Part shown: positions 28,225 to 37,900 of the stretch, piece by piece
How positions within the stretch are numbered: position 1 is the stretch's first letter
Layout: every line of letters starts with the position of its first letter
Source: Gammaproteobacteria bacterium
Lineage (GTDB): Bacteria; Pseudomonadota; Gammaproteobacteria; Enterobacterales; Psychrobiaceae
Assembly: GCA_013214945.1 (NCBI GenBank)
Contig: JABSRT010000008.1
Span: 124,001 to 188,000 of the forward strand
Length of the DNA stretch: 64,000 bases
Reading direction: 5' to 3'
Position numbers and translations under genes: made by a program
Notes under the pieces: generated by a model
What the model saw: only the letters and a program-made list of their open reading frames with translations
Told to the model about the DNA's origin: nothing
Database searches by the model: none

Positions 28225-29865
28225 TTATTCCACGACGCAGGCAGGCTCTGATAGTACGACTTTATCCCTGCCTGTTTCCTTAGCATGATACAAAGCCTGA
28301 TCGGCCAGTTTAACTAAATCGTTAATATCTTTACTGTCGTTATCAAACATTGCGACACCGATTGAAGCCGTAATAGGGCCGATATTCATGCCGTTGTTCG
28401 AAATTTTTAATTCTTTAATTTTTATCCGTAGATTATTGGCAAACTCAACCGCTTTCGTTGTGGTGGTATCTGAGAGTAAAATGACAAACTCTTCGCCGCC
28501 CATGCGGCAGGCAACATGCTCGGTGAGGGTGAGCTTAGCCAACAGAGCACCAAATGTTTTTAAGGCGGCATCACCGGCATCATGTCCATAGCTGTCGTTT
28601 AGTTTTTTAAAAAAATCAATATCTATCATTAAAATTGCCATCGGCGAATTTTGCTTGATTGCTCGCGCCAATTCTTTGTCAGCTGTTTCAGAGAAATAAC
28701 GTCGATTGAACAAGCCAGTTAGAGAATCTTTAATGGCTTGGTTACGTAAATTATCACGCAACTGGAGGTTGGCTATGGCTAACGCGACAGGCTCTGCCAG
28801 AGACGTCGCCATTTGACGGTCGTTATCGCTAAATTCATCATTAGGGTTTTCTCGCTTAATATGCATTACACCAAGCGTTTCACCTTGAGCAACTAATGGA
28901 ATGCAAATGGTGTTAATGTCTGCTAATGATTGAATATCGTGGGTACATTGAATCAACTTGTCATAGGGGCCTTGTGGATGAATATATCCTTTGCGCAGAG
29001 CCCAGCAGTCATCTAGTGGGTAGTGACCCAATTCAATCCAATCCTTTTGGCCCCAGGCCATTTTTATTTCAGCGAGATTACGTGAAGAACGGATGACCGA
29101 TATGCGACCAGCATCGTGATACAACAGCATTTGTGAAAACTTGCCTAATACTTGTTCAATGTCTAAAAATGATTTCGACAAGGTTAACAAGGTCCCGAAC
29201 TCTTGCAGCAGTAATAACTCAGAGGTTTGCGCTTGTACTTGTTGCTTAAGTAGTTGATAGCGTAATTTCAATCTATTGTTAAGCCAGGTTATAAAGAAAA
29301 ACCCGCTAATACTGGTAAGCAAGAACAAGGCTATAAAGGTTGGTATGTAATTAATTCTTTGATTTGTTATTTCTTGTTTTTCAAATTTGTCATTTATGCC
29401 AACCCGTAATATATAGCCTTGTAAATTAATGGCGACATAGCGCATCTTTTGCGAGATAACTGGATTAAATCGGTTAATGGTACCCCTACCGTCTTTTATT
29501 GCTTGCGCTATTTCTGGCTGATCTATTTCATTAGGCGTATTGGTAATTGAGTAACCCGACGCAAGGTTGTCCGCAATAAGCGTACCGTCTGTTGAAAAGA
29601 CTGAAACGTGGGACAAATCGTTGCTGGTTAAGTTGTCAACTAAACGGTCAAAGTCTGATTTTATCAGTGGAACTTTATTCTCATTAACATAGTTAAGCGC
29701 CTGGCTAAGGTATTTAGCTTTATAGCTCAATTCATTAATTGCATTATGGCGCGCATTGGCCGCAATCTGATACTCGTTGATTAAAGAGACCAACATAAAT
29801 AGTGGTAACGAGATCAGCGCTGGTAAATAGACCACGTACCAACCGCGCTTTATTGCTGCAGCCAT
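28225..29865 (-). CDS. Membrane diguanylate cyclase with GAF domain
   Basis: 546 residues. TM1 at about 10-30, a periplasmic sensor, TM2 at about 188-208, then a GAF-like domain (about 225-375, with VLGKFSQMLLYHDAG and PLVAQGETLGVMHIKREN) and a C-terminal GGDEF domain. The active site is MGGEEF, so it should make c-di-GMP. The inhibitory RxxD site is absent (LTEH stands there), so feedback inhibition is not expected. I start at ATG 29865 (GGAATTGTGAA upstream); ATG 29934 would add 23 residues with no ribosome-binding site. It is convergent with the HD-GYP gene and divergent from the CrbS-like kinase. Confidence 0.9.
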   Translation of the reverse strand: MAAAIKRGWYVVYLPALISLPLFMLVSLINEYQIAANARHNAINELSYKAKYLSQALNYVNENKVPLIKSDFDRLVDNLTSNDLSHVSVFSTDGTLIADNLASGYSITNTPNEIDQPEIAQAIKDGRGTINRFNPVISQKMRYVAINLQGYILRVGINDKFEKQEITNQRINYIPTFIALFLLTSISGFFFITWLNNRLKLRYQLLKQQVQAQTSELLLLQEFGTLLTLSKSFLDIEQVLGKFSQMLLYHDAGRISVIRSSRNLAEIKMAWGQKDWIELGHYPLDDCWALRKGYIHPQGPYDKLIQCTHDIQSLADINTICIPLVAQGETLGVMHIKRENPNDEFSDNDRQMATSLAEPVALAIANLQLRDNLRNQAIKDSLTGLFNRRYFSETADKELARAIKQNSPMAILMIDIDFFKKLNDSYGHDAGDAALKTFGALLAKLTLTEHVACRMGGEEFVILLSDTTTTKAVEFANNLRIKIKELKISNNGMNIGPITASIGVAMFDNDSKDINDLVKLADQALYHAKETGRDKVVLSEPACVVE

Positions 29866-30146
29866 TTCACAATTCCATTTGCTTAATATAATTCCAATAT
29901 AGCAACAAACACAATCGAATAACAACATTTGCACCGGAGAATACTGCCATCAAAGCGAATGATCTTGGTAATAAACTCAGCCGTGTTATGACTAGGAGAT
30001 TAATATACTTTGCGATGACTATTTTCATTGCGTTAATCTAAACGTAATAAGCATGGCTTAAGTCAGTTTTTCTTTGCATCAGCTTCGTTAAGTTGTTTAT
30101 GATAGAGCCAATTGATTTTACGCTGTATTAGTTAAGGGAAAGTTTG

Positions 30147-33100
30147 ATGGCACAAGGTAGTTTACTCCCGCTTATTTCGATGTTTTATATCGGAATGTTG
30201 TTCTTGATCGCCTGGTTAGGAGACCGCTATTTTGGGCTATTTAAACAGGGCGTGCGAAATACGATTTATGGTTTATCGTTAGCTGTTTATTGTTCGTCTT
30301 GGAGCTTTTTAGGCACGGTTGGTATGTCGGCTAATAATTTGTGGTCGTATATCCCTATTTATGCGGCGCCAATTTTATTATTTATCTTTGCTTTTCCACT
30401 GTTGACTCGCATTATAAAAATAACTCATGAACTTAAGATCACCTCGTTGGCTGACTTTATTGCTTCTCGTTATGGAAAATCACAAGCATTAGCAGCGACC
30501 ATCACCTTAATTGCGGTGTTTGGTACCTTGCCATACTTTGCGTTGCAACTGCAGGCGATAGTCAATAGCTTTCAAATCTTTGTCACTCACGACGATGTGC
30601 CTACTGGCGTATTGGGTTTTTCAGTGGCCATGATTTTAGCGCTATTTACGGCACTATTTGGTACTCGCAAGCTCGATGCTACAGAACACCACCCTGGTTT
30701 GATGTTAGCTATCGCCTTTGAGTCGTTAATTAAGCTTTTTGCCCTGTTAGCCATTGGCGCTGTCGTTACTTGGGGTTATTTCGATGGCTTTAGTGATATT
30801 TGGCAACAAGCTGAGCAACGCAATTTATTGGCAAATGATCAAAGCCTCGCTAACTGGATGGGCATTGTTTCACAAACATTAGTGATGATGGCGGCTTTTC
30901 TTTGTATGCCGCGTGAGTTTCATAACATGATGGTTGAATGCGACGATCCCGAGCAATTAACGCAAAGTCGTTGGATCTTTCCGGGTTATTTGGTGTTGGC
31001 TGGTTTGTTTGTCTTGCCGATAGCGTTGGCAGGTAAGTTGGTGTTAGACCCGTCGATTTCAGCAGATACTTACGTTATCGCGTTACCACTGGCATTAGGT
31101 TACGACTCGCTCGCACTGTTTGGTTTTTTGGGCGCGGTGTCTGCGGCTACTGGCATGGTTATCGTCGCGGCATTAACTATCTCTTTTATGGTCAGCAACG
31201 AGTGGGTGATGCCGGTATTATTACGCACAGGCTATATTGAGCGCCGTGATTTTTCCCAGTTTAGTCAAAGTATTTTGTTTATTCGCAGGATTGTGATATT
31301 CGCGATGCTGGCATTAAGTTGGTTATTCTATTGGCGAGTTTCATCGGGGGGATCGCTGGCTAATTTAGGCCAAATAGCCTTTGGAGTATTCACTCAAATA
31401 TTACCTGGTCTTATTGGTGCGGTTTATTGGAAGCATGGCAACCGAAAAGGCGTGTTTATTGGCTTAATCGCGGGATTGTCTCTGTGGTTTTATGCATTGT
31501 TACGACCTGTCAATGGTCAGTTTGAATCGTTGAATTCGGTGATATTAAACGACAGTCTTGAGCTAAATTATAACTGGATGCTGGCTAGTCTTATTATTAA
31601 CATGCTGTGCTACATTTGGGGATCCTTGATATTTCGCTCTGGCGTTCGTGAGCGAATGCAAGCTGGTTTGTTTGTCGACCGATTAAATCGGCGCAAGGCG
31701 ATTAAGGGAGCTGCGGTTTCGCAACAAGAATTGCTGATGTTAGCGGGGCGTTTTATTGGGCCAGAAAAAGCGTTTGACAGTTTTATTGACTTTGACTCAG
31801 AATTTATTGCCCACAATAATTGGGACAAAGCGGCTAAAACCCCACTAATTGTCCACACTGAATTGTTATTGTCTTCAGTGATAGGTACGTCGTCCGCATC
31901 ATTAGTCATGCACTCGGTGCTTGAAGGTCGCGATATGCCGTTGGATGACTTAGTTAACTTAATTGATGATGCGTCATCGAAAATATTGGTTAGTCAAAAG
32001 TTAATGCAAGGCGCCATTGAACATGCTAGCGAAGGCATGAGTGTTATCGATGATCGTTTTAACTTGATGGCGTGGAACCAAAGATATGTTGAATTATTTA
32101 ATTACCCGCCAGGTTTTTTGAACGTAGGCAAACCAATTGTCGAGCTAATTCGATTTAATGCTTTGCGTGGTTTTTGCGGCCCAGGAGATGTTGACGCCCA
32201 TGTTGTTCGACGAATGGAGCGGGTGAAGCAAGGGGTATCCTATTATTTTGAACGAACTCGTCCTGACGGTAAAGTGATCAAAATGCAAGGTAACCCGATG
32301 CCGGATGGTGGCTTTGTTACCACATTTTCTGACATCACCCAGTATCGTGAAGTTGAGCGTGAATTAATGCGGGCAAAGTCAGAGCTTGAAGCGCGTGTTT
32401 TGGCTCGAACCATGGAATTGTCGATGGCTAATGAGCGGTTAATTGAAGCTAAAAATAATGTTGATCAAGTTAATTTAAGTAAAACACGGTTTATGGCGGC
32501 CATTGGCCACGATTTAATGCAACCACTTAATGCCGCACGTTTGTTTACCGCGTCATTGTTGCAACAAGAACATAGCGATCCGAAAACACGCGAAACAGTG
32601 AGCCATATTGCTGACTCATTAAAAGCGTCGGGTCAATTGTTGGCCGATTTGCTCGATATTTCAAAATTAGAATCGGGGGCCATTGAAGTCAATAAATCGA
32701 GTTTTGCTATTTCGCAATTGCTTAATAACTTTAATGCCGAGTTTGGTGCGATGGCCGCCGATTACTCGGTCACCTTTAAAACGGTTAATTCTTCATTAGT
32801 GGTTCACAGTGATATCAATCTACTGCGCCGGATAGTCCAAAACTTTCTAACCAATGCGTTTCGCTATGGCTGTGGCGCGAAAGTGTTATTAGGCTGTCGG
32901 CGTATTGGTGAAAATGTAAAAATTGAAGTTTGGGACCAAGGCAAAGGTATTCCAACTGATCAGGTCGAAGATATCTTTGTTGCATTTAAACGGCTTGAAA
33001 ATAGCTCAATTTATGACAAAAATGGTTTGGGTTTAGGCTTGGCTATTGTCGACAAAATAAGCAAGGTATTGGAGCATCCGATTGGCCTAGTCTCTGAAGT

Positions 33101-33569
33101 TGACCGTGGTTCGGTGTTTAGCATTACGGTGCCCTTAGTCAGAAATTTTGTGCCGCAGGTTGTCACTCCGATGCCTAGCATTGGTAATTCTGGCCTGTCT
33201 GGGGTTCGAGTGTTATGCATTGATAATGAAGAAAAAATATTAGTCGGTTTAGAATTGTTACTTGAACGCTGGCAATGCGAAGTGCTGTTAGCCAAAAGTT
33301 TAGAGGAGGCGATTGAGCTGCTTGATAATAGTGAACAATTGCCTGATATTATGCTTGCCGATTACCATTTAGATGACCAAGCTTCAGGATTAGATGCGAT
33401 GGATGCGTTACGTCAACGTTACAATTTTGAAATTCCAGGGGTATTGATCACCGCTGATACCCGAAAGCAATTAGTGGAAGAAGTCGAAGGTAAAAACTAT
33501 CGCTATATGGCGAAAATGGTCCGTCCTGCCGCATTAAGAGCGGTGATTTCGAGCTTGGTTAATAACTGA
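30147..33569 (+). CDS. Sodium/solute symporter-hybrid sensor kinase, CrbS-like
   Basis: 1140 residues. The first 480 or so form an SSS (SLC5) transporter with about 12-13 TM helices (YGLSLAVYCSSWSFLGTVGMSA, ASRYGKSQALAA). A linker, a PAS domain (about 625-735, ending GGFVTTFSDITQYR), a coiled coil, HisKA with H788 in AAIGHDLMQPLN, an HATPase (LTNAFRYG, DQGKGIP, GLGLGLAI) and a C-terminal receiver with D1072 in MLADYHLDD follow. This is the architecture of CrbS, which with CrbR controls acetate use (acs) in Vibrio, Pseudomonas and Shewanella. ATG 30147 has AAGGGA seven bases upstream; TTG 30144 is less likely. The LuxR-type regulator converges from the other side. Confidence 0.9.
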   Translation: MAQGSLLPLISMFYIGMLFLIAWLGDRYFGLFKQGVRNTIYGLSLAVYCSSWSFLGTVGMSANNLWSYIPIYAAPILLFIFAFPLLTRIIKITHELKITSLADFIASRYGKSQALAATITLIAVFGTLPYFALQLQAIVNSFQIFVTHDDVPTGVLGFSVAMILALFTALFGTRKLDATEHHPGLMLAIAFESLIKLFALLAIGAVVTWGYFDGFSDIWQQAEQRNLLANDQSLANWMGIVSQTLVMMAAFLCMPREFHNMMVECDDPEQLTQSRWIFPGYLVLAGLFVLPIALAGKLVLDPSISADTYVIALPLALGYDSLALFGFLGAVSAATGMVIVAALTISFMVSNEWVMPVLLRTGYIERRDFSQFSQSILFIRRIVIFAMLALSWLFYWRVSSGGSLANLGQIAFGVFTQILPGLIGAVYWKHGNRKGVFIGLIAGLSLWFYALLRPVNGQFESLNSVILNDSLELNYNWMLASLIINMLCYIWGSLIFRSGVRERMQAGLFVDRLNRRKAIKGAAVSQQELLMLAGRFIGPEKAFDSFIDFDSEFIAHNNWDKAAKTPLIVHTELLLSSVIGTSSASLVMHSVLEGRDMPLDDLVNLIDDASSKILVSQKLMQGAIEHASEGMSVIDDRFNLMAWNQRYVELFNYPPGFLNVGKPIVELIRFNALRGFCGPGDVDAHVVRRMERVKQGVSYYFERTRPDGKVIKMQGNPMPDGGFVTTFSDITQYREVERELMRAKSELEARVLARTMELSMANERLIEAKNNVDQVNLSKTRFMAAIGHDLMQPLNAARLFTASLLQQEHSDPKTRETVSHIADSLKASGQLLADLLDISKLESGAIEVNKSSFAISQLLNNFNAEFGAMAADYSVTFKTVNSSLVVHSDINLLRRIVQNFLTNAFRYGCGAKVLLGCRRIGENVKIEVWDQGKGIPTDQVEDIFVAFKRLENSSIYDKNGLGLGLAIVDKISKVLEHPIGLVSEVDRGSVFSITVPLVRNFVPQVVTPMPSIGNSGLSGVRVLCIDNEEKILVGLELLLERWQCEVLLAKSLEEAIELLDNSEQLPDIMLADYHLDDQASGLDAMDALRQRYNFEIPGVLITADTRKQLVEEVEGKNYRYMAKMVRPAALRAVISSLVNN

Positions 33570-33577
33570 TAAAACGA

Positions 33578-33603
33578 CAAACGCCTCAATAATGAGGCGT
33601 TTG
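33578..33603. terminator. Hairpin between convergent CrbS-like and CrbR-like genes
   Basis: CAAACGCCTCA pairs perfectly with TGAGGCGTTTG around an ATAA loop (11 base pairs). It starts nine bases after the kinase stop and should end both transcripts, although T-runs are short. Confidence 0.7.
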
Positions 33604-33652
33604 CAACAACAAGCTGCTAGTTGATTAAATAAAGCGGTAAAATAGACTTGTG

Positions 33653-34309
33653 TTATTTAATCGGTAGGCTACTGACTTCTAGTTGTTGTAATGCAATAAC
33701 TGCTTGGGTACGGTTACGCACGTCTAGCTTTCTAAAGATAGCCGTTGCATGCGCCTTGATAGTCGCTTCTGACACGCCTAAATCATAAGCGATTTGTTTA
33801 TTCAACAAACCTTCGCCAAACATTTGCAGTACTTTATATTGCTGTGGGGTTAAATCAGCCAGCTTATTACCAAAACAGTTGTTATCATCAATGATTATAT
33901 CGCTTGGTTTGATACCTTCTGGTAGCCATACTTCACCAAGCAATACTTGCTCAAGCGCCGTTGATAAGCTGTCTAATGATGCCGATTTTGGGATAAAACC
34001 GCAGCTACCGTAGTGCATCGCTTTAGCAATTGTTTCATTGTCTTCGTGGGCAGAAATAACCACCACTGGGATCGCTGGGAAATGGCTGCGTAAATGAATC
34101 AGAGTTGAGTAACCGTGTGAGCCAGGCATTTCTAAATCTAAAATCACAAGATCGATCAAATCATTTTCGGTGATTGCATGCTGTAACGAGGCGGCCGACT
34201 CAGCTTCTAACCATTTAGCACTAGGGTAAGATGCCTCTAAGGCTTGCCTTAAAGCATTTCTGAATAAAGGATGATCATCGGCAATTAAAATTGTAAGATT
34301 GTCTGACAT
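33653..34309 (-). CDS. LuxR/NarL-type response regulator, CrbR-like
   Basis: 218 residues. Receiver at 1-120 (DDH at 11-13, phospho-acceptor D58 in VILDLEMPG, SA and K switch residues) and a LuxR-type HTH at about 148-210 (LTPQQYKVLQMFGEGLLNKQ, VSEATIKAHATAIFRKL). Its position next to the symporter-kinase and its domain type fit CrbR, which activates acetyl-CoA synthetase. No acs gene is in the window, so the target is elsewhere. The pair is convergent, so each has its own promoter. Confidence 0.88.
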   Translation of the reverse strand: MSDNLTILIADDHPLFRNALRQALEASYPSAKWLEAESAASLQHAITENDLIDLVILDLEMPGSHGYSTLIHLRSHFPAIPVVVISAHEDNETIAKAMHYGSCGFIPKSASLDSLSTALEQVLLGEVWLPEGIKPSDIIIDDNNCFGNKLADLTPQQYKVLQMFGEGLLNKQIAYDLGVSEATIKAHATAIFRKLDVRNRTQAVIALQQLEVSSLPIK

Positions 34310-34532
34310 TGCGTACTACCTATTATTGTATTAGTTTTTAGTCACCCCTCCTTTATAACAAGATCTCAGCTAAACATGAATATATATTATGGTTATTTTA
34401 ATATTTATTGTGTAAAAATAGCATGATAGCTAGATATGTTGGTAATAGCAGACAAAAATTATGAAAATAGCGGCGATTCGCTTATAATCTCTCGAATTAT
34501 TATTGTAAAGACCTGCCTAGGTAGAGAAGTTG

Positions 34533-35597
34533 ATGTCAGACATGCCAACGATTATGGATTTAAGTTATCCTTTTCCCGCAAAACCAGTGCCATTAAGCAA
34601 TGCGCAAAAAGAAAATCATAAAGTTAATATTAAACGTTTGCTAAAAGAGCAAAACGCCGCGTTGATTGCACACTATTATACCGATCCCGAAATTCAAGCC
34701 TTGGCAGAAGAAACGGGCGGTTGTGTTTCTGATTCGCTTGAAATGGCACGATTTGGCGCTGAACATCCAGCAAAAAAATTAATCGTCGCTGGCGTTAAAT
34801 TCATGGGCGAAACGTCTAAAATCCTCAGTCCTGAAAAAACAGTATTAATGCCGACGCTTGAAGCGACTTGCTCGCTAGATGTTGGCTGCCCAATTGATGA
34901 ATTTAGTGCCTTTTGTGATCAACACCCCGACCGTGTCGTGGTGGTGTATGCAAATACTTCAGCCGCTGTTAAAAAGCGCGCTGATTGGATTGTTACTTCA
35001 AGCATTGCATTAGAAATTGTTGAACATTTAGATGATCTAGGCAAAAAGATAATTTGGGGACCTGACCGCCATTTAGGGGGTTACATTCAGCGTGAAACCG
35101 GTGCCGACATGTTGTTATGGCAAGGTGACTGCATTGTTCATGACGAATTTAAAGCCAAAGCGCTAAAAGACATGAAAGCGGTTTATCCCGAGGCGGCAAT
35201 ATTGGTGCATCCAGAATCACCAGAAAATATTGTGGCGCTTGGTGATGCAGTTGGCTCAACGAGCCAGTTAATTAAAGCCGCGCAAGACATGCCCAATGAC
35301 ACATTTATTGTCGCGACAGACCGCGGTATTTTTTACAAAATGCAGCAGTTAATGCCTAATAAAACATTCATCGCGGCACCAACAGCAGGTGAGGGCGCAA
35401 CGTGTCGCTCATGTGCTAATTGTCCTTGGATGGCCATGAACGGTTTGGCGGCAATTGAAAATGCGCTAACGGCCAATGAGCTATCGCAGCATGAAATTTT
35501 TGTTGATGAATCTCTACGTGAAGGCGCATTAATACCACTGCGCCGGATGCTTGATTTTGCGGCCGAGTTAAAGTTAAAAGTGAAAGGAAATGCTTGA
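34533..35597 (+). CDS. nadA: Quinolinate synthase A
   Basis: [4Fe-4S] enzyme that condenses iminoaspartate with dihydroxyacetone phosphate to quinolinate in de novo NAD synthesis. 354 residues, near E. coli (347). Family landmarks: [29 protein letters not shown], the cysteine region [20 protein letters not shown]-like [28 protein letters not shown], and the final cluster ligands in [15 protein letters not shown] lies just before; ATG 34533 is preferred to TTG 34530. It is immediately upstream of tRNA-Ser and the integrative island. Confidence 0.97.
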   Translation: MSDMPTIMDLSYPFPAKPVPLSNAQKENHKVNIKRLLKEQNAALIAHYYTDPEIQALAEETGGCVSDSLEMARFGAEHPAKKLIVAGVKFMGETSKILSPEKTVLMPTLEATCSLDVGCPIDEFSAFCDQHPDRVVVVYANTSAAVKKRADWIVTSSIALEIVEHLDDLGKKIIWGPDRHLGGYIQRETGADMLLWQGDCIVHDEFKAKALKDMKAVYPEAAILVHPESPENIVALGDAVGSTSQLIKAAQDMPNDTFIVATDRGIFYKMQQLMPNKTFIAAPTAGEGATCRSCANCPWMAMNGLAAIENALTANELSQHEIFVDESLREGALIPLRRMLDFAAELKLKVKGNA

Positions 35598-35700
35598 TTT
35601 GTAGTCACTTGAGCTTACAAGCATTGCTTTAGTTCAGTGATTACCATATTATAGCGCCACTTCGCAAAGCTAAGTTTACTTGGCATGCCACAAATTATTT

Positions 35701-35788
35701 GGTGAGTTGTCCGAGTGGCCGAAGGAGCACGCCTGGAAAGCGTGTATACGGTAACGTATCGTGGGTTCGACTCCCACACTCACCGCCA
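35701..35788 (+). tRNA. tRNA-Ser (anticodon GGA)
   Basis: 88-base serine tRNA with encoded CCA. The acceptor arms GGTGAG and CTCACC pair; the anticodon loop is CTGGAAA with GGA at 35735-35737. A long class II variable arm (TATACG, GTAA, CGTAT) and T arm with GTTCGAC are present. It is the attachment site of the island: its last 26 bases recur at 45319-45344, so integration left the tRNA intact. Confidence 0.98.
35763..35788 (+). repeat. attL, tRNA-side core repeat
   Basis: 26-bp copy of the T arm, acceptor stem and CCA of tRNA-Ser, identical to 45319-45344. The bases just before it (GT here, TA at the right end) differ, which fixes the left limit of identity. Confidence 0.92.
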
Positions 35789-35797
35789 TATTAAATG

Positions 35798-35835
35798 AAG
35801 GCAAATCAATTAGTTAAGTTGGTTTGCCTTTTTAT
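35798..35835 (+). terminator. Rho-independent terminator after tRNA-Ser
   Basis: AAGGCAAA and TCAA pair with TTGG and TTTGCCTT (12 pairs, one wobble) around a 9-base loop, followed by TTTTT. It overlaps the end of the integrase gene, so this terminator came in with the island and now serves the tRNA. Confidence 0.8.
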
Positions 35836-37084
35836 TTGGATCGCTATTGGATCGGTCGTAACTAACGTCAATCAGATTTGAGACCCGCTTCGACATATCA
35901 GGTACTTCTTCTGTCATCCATTTGCCATAGTGTTTTTCTATCATCTTGATAGATGTATGTCCCATTTGCGTGGCTATCCAACGCTCATTAACCCCTGCGG
36001 TCAAAAGTTGGCTAGCGAATGTATGGCGAGCTTGACTTGGACCTCGGTATCTTACTTTGGCTTTTCTTAAGTGACTGCTAAAAAACCTATCTCTAAACGT
36101 TCCTTCATTTGCGTGAGCTTTAAAATTGTTGCTGTTAAGGAACACTATTTTCACTGATTCTTTTTTTAGTGTCTTGTTGTCGCGTTGTAATACTTTAATT
36201 TCGGTTGATGCCGCCATATATGAATGTTGCATTTGAGCCTTCAAAATATCGATGGCTGGATCTAATAGTTCAATCCAGCGTGTACTCCCGTTGTTCTTTG
36301 TTTCTTTGTATTTTCCTTTTACACTGGCTCTGTTGATTTTTATCCGCCACTTAATTATGTCAACGTCTTCCCATGCTAAGGCTAATAACTCTGATGATCT
36401 TAAACCTGACCAACAGTTAAAAATAAATGCATTTACTTCCTGTACGCGGTGGGTAGGGGTAGCAGAAATTAGTTTTATTTCTTCTTTTGTAAAGGGATCT
36501 GGCTCGCTTGTGATTACAGGTTTGTTGTCGACGAAATTAAGCGGATTATGATCTATAATTCTGTCATTAAAGGCATCGTTAAAGATACCTCTCAGAGGGA
36601 TTAAAATTTCATTTATAGTTTTATTTCTTAAGTTAGCAAGATCTACAGTTGTCCATATTTTAATTTCAGTTTGTTTTATAACGTCAAGCTTCCTATCCCC
36701 CCACTTGGGGCGAATATGACACTTGACGTTAGACTTGTAACTTACATAGGTGCTGTGAGCTGTTTCTTTTTCTTTTATCAATAACCATGCATCTAACGCT
36801 TCATTGATGGTTGGAATTGTGCTGCATTGCCCTGAAAAAATCCGAGCCTTCTTACTTCCACTAAAGTGATTTGCATAGTTAAATTTATTAGTAGCTATCT
36901 CATGTAAAATAACGGTGCGTTTGTTGCTCGCAAACTTTATATTATTTTTAGAAGGTATAATCCCCTTTAGGGCTTCAAAGCAGCGCACCCCGCGGTAATA
37001 AAAACTTATGCGTATGCGTTTCCCATGAATGCTCACCCCCTCAAATTCTTGAGCATATTCTTCTAATGTTGTTAGTTTATTCAT
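35810..37084 (-). CDS. Tyrosine recombinase / island integrase
   Basis: 424 residues. The N-terminal arm-type DNA-binding domain (DUF3596 type) has GKRIRISFYYRGVRCFEALKG and NNIKFASNKR. A core-binding helical domain follows at about 95-190, then the catalytic domain: Arg in NCWSGLRSSELLALAW, the Lys hairpin region, the box II segment QARHTFASQLL, MGH in IATQMGHTSIKM and the nucleophile in KHYGKW. The usual first His of HxxR is Ser, as is common in this subfamily. The start ATG 37084 has GGAG seven bases upstream and overlaps the excisionase stop by eight bases; ATG 37105 is less likely. It should recombine the 26-bp tRNA-Ser core. Confidence 0.95.
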   Translation of the reverse strand: MNKLTTLEEYAQEFEGVSIHGKRIRISFYYRGVRCFEALKGIIPSKNNIKFASNKRTVILHEIATNKFNYANHFSGSKKARIFSGQCSTIPTINEALDAWLLIKEKETAHSTYVSYKSNVKCHIRPKWGDRKLDVIKQTEIKIWTTVDLANLRNKTINEILIPLRGIFNDAFNDRIIDHNPLNFVDNKPVITSEPDPFTKEEIKLISATPTHRVQEVNAFIFNCWSGLRSSELLALAWEDVDIIKWRIKINRASVKGKYKETKNNGSTRWIELLDPAIDILKAQMQHSYMAASTEIKVLQRDNKTLKKESVKIVFLNSNNFKAHANEGTFRDRFFSSHLRKAKVRYRGPSQARHTFASQLLTAGVNERWIATQMGHTSIKMIEKHYGKWMTEEVPDMSKRVSNLIDVSYDRSNSDPNKKANQLN

Positions 37085-37271
37085 AGCCATGCTCCAAAAA
37101 TTCATCTAATCGCTCGTAGTTGAAATAAATTACGTTATCAGGGGCTTTACGCCAGTGTACGCCTTCGACTAATACACCACGCTCTCTTTTCTTTTTAAGC
37201 GCACCAACAGTTATCCCTTTTAGGTCTTCGATTTTTTTGGCTTTGACCCAGCCTAGTTTTATAAAATTCAT
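37077..37271 (-). CDS. Excisionase-like DNA-binding protein
   Basis: 64 residues from ATG 37271, which has AAGGGAGAG upstream (an earlier in-frame ATG at 37292 lacks one). It matches the putative excisionase family (DUF1233/YdaQ-like) in outline: LGWVKAKKIEDLKGITVGAL, KKKRERGVLVEGVHWRK, and a Tyr/Asn-rich end (VIYFNYERLDEFL), a winged-helix layout. Overlap with the integrase start implies coupled translation of Xis and Int. Likely role: directing the integrase to excision and repressing its own promoter. Confidence 0.85.
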   Translation of the reverse strand: MNFIKLGWVKAKKIEDLKGITVGALKKKRERGVLVEGVHWRKAPDNVIYFNYERLDEFLEHGYE

Positions 37272-37627
37272 ATAGGCTCTCCCTTGGGACAAGTAACGGG
37301 AAATGATGGTCTTAGCGGTGTTATATTTTTTGTGTTTTTAACATGTCTCAAGTAAATAACATCTGACTTTGAATTGCCAGGCGACAGTATTTGTTTTTGT
37401 TTTATATTTTTCATATCCAAACCTTTTTATAATTTTTATATAGGAAGGGACAGAGCAATATTTAATTGATTGTCACCTTCCTGCTTTGCTTATTTTTTTG
37501 ATTTGTAAAAGCTCTCACTTTTCCAATTCCTTTTTGTTCTGTTATAAGTTGTTGTTTAATATTAATTTTTATGTAGCTTTGCTTCCTCCCGTTCTAAATT
37601 GTTAATAGCTATGCTATTAACTTGTTT
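37272..37627. other. AT-rich intergenic region upstream of xis-int
   Basis: 356 bases, strongly AT-rich, no gene. It should hold the xis-int promoter and part of the integrase arm sites. Nothing sharper is visible. Confidence 0.4.
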
Positions 37628-37885
37628 TTAATGATCTTCAATATCTATGAAGTTATGCTCTCTTAACCATTTCAAAGCTCTATCTTGCGAAGCATTGCTG
37701 TAATCAGGTTCTTGACATATAAATAACAATCTAATGATAAGTTTTTTGTTGCTCATATCTAAGCCACTAGATCCTTCAAGCAAACTCACGCCATAGAAGG
37801 TGTTGCACGCTGAAGCTAAGCCATTTGCTAGAGTGCGACTGCCACTTTTTTCTATTTTTTTTATTACTTCATCTATTAACAGCAT
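37628..37885 (-). CDS. Unknown small island protein
   Basis: 85 residues, predicted mostly helical, no TM segment or known motif. It has a strong ribosome-binding site (AAGGAG, seven bases before ATG), so it is probably translated. KKLIIRLLFICQEPDY and ALKWLREHNFIDIEDH are its most ordered-looking parts. It starts 15 bases after the 108-residue gene upstream, so the two form an operon. Function unknown; a regulator or an anti-defence accessory of the island are guesses. Confidence 0.6.
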   Translation of the reverse strand: MLLIDEVIKKIEKSGSRTLANGLASACNTFYGVSLLEGSSGLDMSNKKLIIRLLFICQEPDYSNASQDRALKWLREHNFIDIEDH

Positions 37886-37900
37886 TTTTTTTCTCCTTTT

